From NCBI GenBank assembly GCA_025937035.1, contig JAICSG010000200.1:1-7061 (forward strand): a DNA stretch of 7,061 nt. The letters run 5' to 3'. The notes under the pieces are model-generated. The model ran no database searches, was not told the origin of the DNA, and saw only the letters and a list, made by a program, of their open reading frames with translations. This stretch comes from Thermoanaerobaculia bacterium. Lineage in GTDB: Bacteria; Acidobacteriota; Thermoanaerobaculia; Multivoradales; UBA5704. Of the stretch, positions 4,837 through 7,061 are shown piece after piece (position 1 is the first letter of the stretch; every line of letters starts with the position of its first letter). A program made the translations under genes and the position numbers.

Positions 4837-6344
4837 GGCAGCCGCTTCCAGAGCACGCCGCCGTTCGCTTCGGCGACCGGCTGGTAGAAGCGCTCCAGCC
4901 GGCCCTGGAACGGATGCTGAGGGCTCATCCGCCAGGTGTAGACGTATTCGGCGCGGCGGAGCCACTGCCGCACGCGGATGCGGCCCGGCCGCCCCTCGAT
5001 GTCGGCGATCGGCGGCCAGGGCACCCCGTCGGCGAATTGCAGGGGGAAGTAAGGCGTGGCCGCCTCGTAGTTGTCCCAGTCGATCAGCCCCTTCTCCAGC
5101 GCCGCGTAGCTCATGGCGTGGCCCAGGATATCCAATCTGGAGCCGTGAGGCCGGTGGGCGAAGCTCACCGGCAGGACGCGGGAGCCCGGCTCGACCGTGG
5201 CGAGGCCGGCCAGATACCCCGCCATGTCGCCGCTCAGCCGCCCGTACCAGCGGATCACGAAGGCGAGGTTGAGCAACGCCACCAGGGCCAGCCCCGCGGC
5301 GGCGATCCGCCGGGCCCGGTGGCTTGAAGCCGGCGCCAGCCAGGGGATCAGGATCAGCCAGGGGTAGAGGCTGAGCCGGTTCTTGAGCAGCGACCCTCCG
5401 GCCATCCCCTCCGGGCTGACGAAGTAGAGGAGGATGAAGAAGGCGGCGAGCAGCGGGAAGGCGTGCTCCGGCCGCCAGGGCCGCAGCCTCTCGCGGCTGA
5501 GCGTCAGGACCAGGAGAGCGAGGAAGATCAGCGCCAGGAGACCGGCCACCCAGTCCTGGTGCCCTCCGAAGGGGGAGAGCGCCTTGAGGCTGGCGAAATA
5601 GCTCACCAGCCGTGAGACCGCCCAGTACGAAGCGATCGAATTTCCACCCTGCCGGACGAAGTACCAGATCGGCAGGAACCCCTGGGGGGCGAGGACCGGC
5701 ACGTGCAGCAGGTGCCGCCGCCAGCCATCGCGGCTCAACGTGGCCAGCCAGAGGACGGCGATCGCCAGCAGCGACAGCCCGAAGGAGAGGATGTGCGAGA
5801 AGTAGCACAGGACGAGGAGCAGGTTGATCCCCACCCCGTAGACGGGGGAGCCGGGCCGGTCGCGGTACCGCCACCAGAAGCCCACGATGAAGAGGAACAG
5901 CCCCAGGCTGATCGAGAAGTTGTAGAACCCGTACTGGAAGAGCTGATGGAAGACGAAAGGGACGGCCAGAAGGGCCAGCCAGCGGTTGCCGGGCCGCACC
6001 GATCCCGCCAGGTACCAGGCCCCGGCGAGCAGCGTCAGGGCACAGGCGCTGACCAGGATCTTCTCCGCCACCAGCGGCGGCACGGCGAGCATCAGCAGGG
6101 CCAGGAGGGCATGGCCGATCCAGTTCGGATAGGGCTCGGCGTTGATCTTGTAGTACTGCCCGAAGAGGGGATAGCGCGGATCGTCGTGGTGCAGGAGGAC
6201 CCAGGCGTTGTAGGTGTGGCAGGGCCCGTCCACGGTGGGTAGGTAGTGGACGGTCCAGAAGGGGACCAGGGAGAGCAGGGCGAGGGTGACGTAGAGGGCG
6301 AGCAGCCAGCGCTCTTCCCTGGACGATTCGGCCGTGGGCTCCAT
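4833..6344 (-). CDS. Polytopic membrane protein, GT-C glycosyltransferase-like (first paralog)
   Basis: The 503-residue product starts at ATG 6344, 6 bp after the argH stop, and overlaps the next gene by 4 bp. It has a short polar N-terminus, a first membrane helix (about 13-31) and an external loop with PTVDGPCHTYNAW (D39, H43, N46). This is followed by RYPLFGQYYKINAEPYPNW (57-75), a helical pair at about 78-113, HQLFQYGFYNF (133-143), CYFSHILS (180-187), several more helices, and a SPEG...LLKNRLSLYP loop. The C-terminal part, with YAALEKGLIDWDNYE, appears to lie outside the membrane. About half or more of the positions are identical to the downstream paralog, so the pair arose by tandem duplication. 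The predicted role is transfer of a sugar from a lipid carrier at the membrane, inferred only from topology and the loop aspartate; a transporter-like function is not excluded. No ribosome site is evident, so translational coupling to argH is likely. Confidence 0.78.
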   Translation of the reverse strand: MEPTAESSREERWLLALYVTLALLSLVPFWTVHYLPTVDGPCHTYNAWVLLHHDDPRYPLFGQYYKINAEPYPNWIGHALLALLMLAVPPLVAEKILVSACALTLLAGAWYLAGSVRPGNRWLALLAVPFVFHQLFQYGFYNFSISLGLFLFIVGFWWRYRDRPGSPVYGVGINLLLVLCYFSHILSFGLSLLAIAVLWLATLSRDGWRRHLLHVPVLAPQGFLPIWYFVRQGGNSIASYWAVSRLVSYFASLKALSPFGGHQDWVAGLLALIFLALLVLTLSRERLRPWRPEHAFPLLAAFFILLYFVSPEGMAGGSLLKNRLSLYPWLILIPWLAPASSHRARRIAAAGLALVALLNLAFVIRWYGRLSGDMAGYLAGLATVEPGSRVLPVSFAHRPHGSRLDILGHAMSYAALEKGLIDWDNYEAATPYFPLQFADGVPWPPIADIEGRPGRIRVRQWLRRAEYVYTWRMSPQHPFQGRLERFYQPVAEANGGVLWKRLP

Positions 6345-6350
6345 TGCCCG

Positions 6351-7061
6351 CTAAGTTTCTTCGATCCGAAAACGTTTTCCAACCCGGCGGTACGCCTCCC
6401 GGAAGGGGATACCCTCGGCCAGCACCAGGGCGTAGGCCTCCTCGGCGGCGTGGAGGCCCGGATCGAGGCGGACGCGCTCGGGGTGGAACCGCACGCCTGG
6501 GAGGGCGGCGGCGAGGATGGCGAGCGTGTCCAGCGCCAGGTCGATCCCCCGGAAGAGCGGGCCTTTAAGGAGCTGGAGATCGCGGTGATAGCCGGAGGTC
6601 AGCTTGGCGGGGACCGCGAGCGCCTCCGCGAGGCACCCTTCCGCCGTGGCGGTCCGGCCGCGCACCAGCTCGAAGACGTCCGGGTTCCGCTTCTGCGGCA
6701 TGATCGAGGAGCCGGTGGTCATCGCCGACGGCAGGCTCACGAAGCCGAATTCGGAGGTGGCGAAGAGGACGAGGTCGGCCGCCAGCCGCCCCAGGTCCTG
6801 CATCAGCAGGGTGATCTCGAAGAGGACCTGCGCCTCCGCCTTCCCCCGCGAGAGCTGGACGGCCGTCACCGGCTCGTGGGTCGCCGCGAAGCCGAGGCTC
6901 CTCCGGGTCGATTCCCGATCGATCGGCAGGAGGGGGACGCCATAGCCCGCCGCCGACCCCAGAGGGTTCTTCTCGATCCGGCGGGCGCAGGCCTCGATCC
7001 CCTCCGCGTCGTCGCGCAGCTCGGCCGCGAATCCGCCGGCCCAGAGGGGGACGGAGCTCGG
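6351..7061 (-). CDS. argH: Argininosuccinate lyase, C-terminal half (partial)
   Basis: The enzyme splits argininosuccinate into arginine and fumarate, the last step of arginine biosynthesis, in the cytoplasm as a homotetramer. The visible 236 residues run in frame from the window edge to TAG at 6353-6351; the N-terminal half is missing because the window ends. The superfamily signature GSSIMPQKRNPD is at residues 117-128 of the visible part, including the flexible Ser loop used in catalysis. Upstream, NPLGSAAGYG (32-41) and PIDRE match the ArgH-specific region that precedes the signature, which favours ArgH over fumarase, aspartase or adenylosuccinate lyase. The C-terminal helical domain is complete (family total is usually about 450-470 residues). 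The internal GTG at 6869 is not the start. The gene is followed after 6 bp by a membrane-protein gene with no related function. Confidence 0.93.
   Translation of the reverse strand, partial: PSSVPLWAGGFAAELRDDAEGIEACARRIEKNPLGSAAGYGVPLLPIDRESTRRSLGFAATHEPVTAVQLSRGKAEAQVLFEITLLMQDLGRLAADLVLFATSEFGFVSLPSAMTTGSSIMPQKRNPDVFELVRGRTATAEGCLAEALAVPAKLTSGYHRDLQLLKGPLFRGIDLALDTLAILAAALPGVRFHPERVRLDPGLHAAEEAYALVLAEGIPFREAYRRVGKRFRIEET

Noticed and set aside
2563..4887. A 774-codon open frame on the plus strand across the REC-EAL and membrane-protein genes
   Set aside because: Its product is a low-complexity E/Q/H/P-rich sequence, the usual antisense shadow of GC-rich genes, and both genes beneath it on the minus strand have clear protein-family features.
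4837..5874. Upstream extension of the second membrane protein to an 843-residue protein
   Set aside because: The extra N-terminal part is Arg/Pro-rich shadow of the first paralog in another frame. The GTG at 4836 gives a length matching the paralog and has a ribosome site.
1..7061. CRISPR arrays, tRNA or rRNA genes, insertion sequences
   Set aside because: No regularly spaced repeats, tRNA-like folds, rRNA conserved stretches or transposase motifs were seen.

Overview
The window is a GC-rich bacterial segment in which every supported gene lies on the minus strand, so transcription runs from 7061 towards 1. The sequence contains no taxonomic marker. The high GC content and the style of the argininosuccinate lyase suggest a GC-rich Gram-negative, soil- or sediment-type lineage such as Acidobacteriota, but this is only an impression.

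In transcription order, the right part (7061-3343) holds the C-terminal half of argininosuccinate lyase (argH), then two tandem paralogous polytopic membrane proteins that look like GT-C-type glycosyltransferases. Spacing is tight: 6 bp between argH and the first membrane gene, and a 4-bp GTGA overlap between the two membrane genes. This looks like one operon. Next is a stand-alone REC-EAL response regulator (3270-1996), predicted to be a phosphorylation-controlled c-di-GMP phosphodiesterase.

The left part (1995-1) is the unusual region. It has three elements in a row: a 61-residue peptide with two tryptophans near its C-terminus (1733-1548), a ComQ-like isoprenyl synthase/transferase with both DDxxD motifs (1395-442), and the start of a second short protein (120 to the window edge). 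The N-terminus of this second protein aligns without gaps to that of the first peptide, with 13 identities in 30 positions. Two related leader-like peptides flanking an isoprenyl transferase, with Trp in the visible tail, resemble the Bacillus ComQ-ComX arrangement, in which ComQ prenylates a Trp of the ComX precursor. I read this as a candidate prenylated-peptide (RiPP or signalling) cassette outside the classical ComQXPA context. No histidine kinase, LuxR-type regulator, transporter or peptidase is visible.

The non-coding DNA around the cassette is structured. A perfect 10-bp-stem hairpin lies between the peptide stop and the transferase, a 9-bp direct repeat sits just before the transferase start, and two related dyads lie upstream of the first peptide. 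A long 321-bp leader precedes the second peptide.
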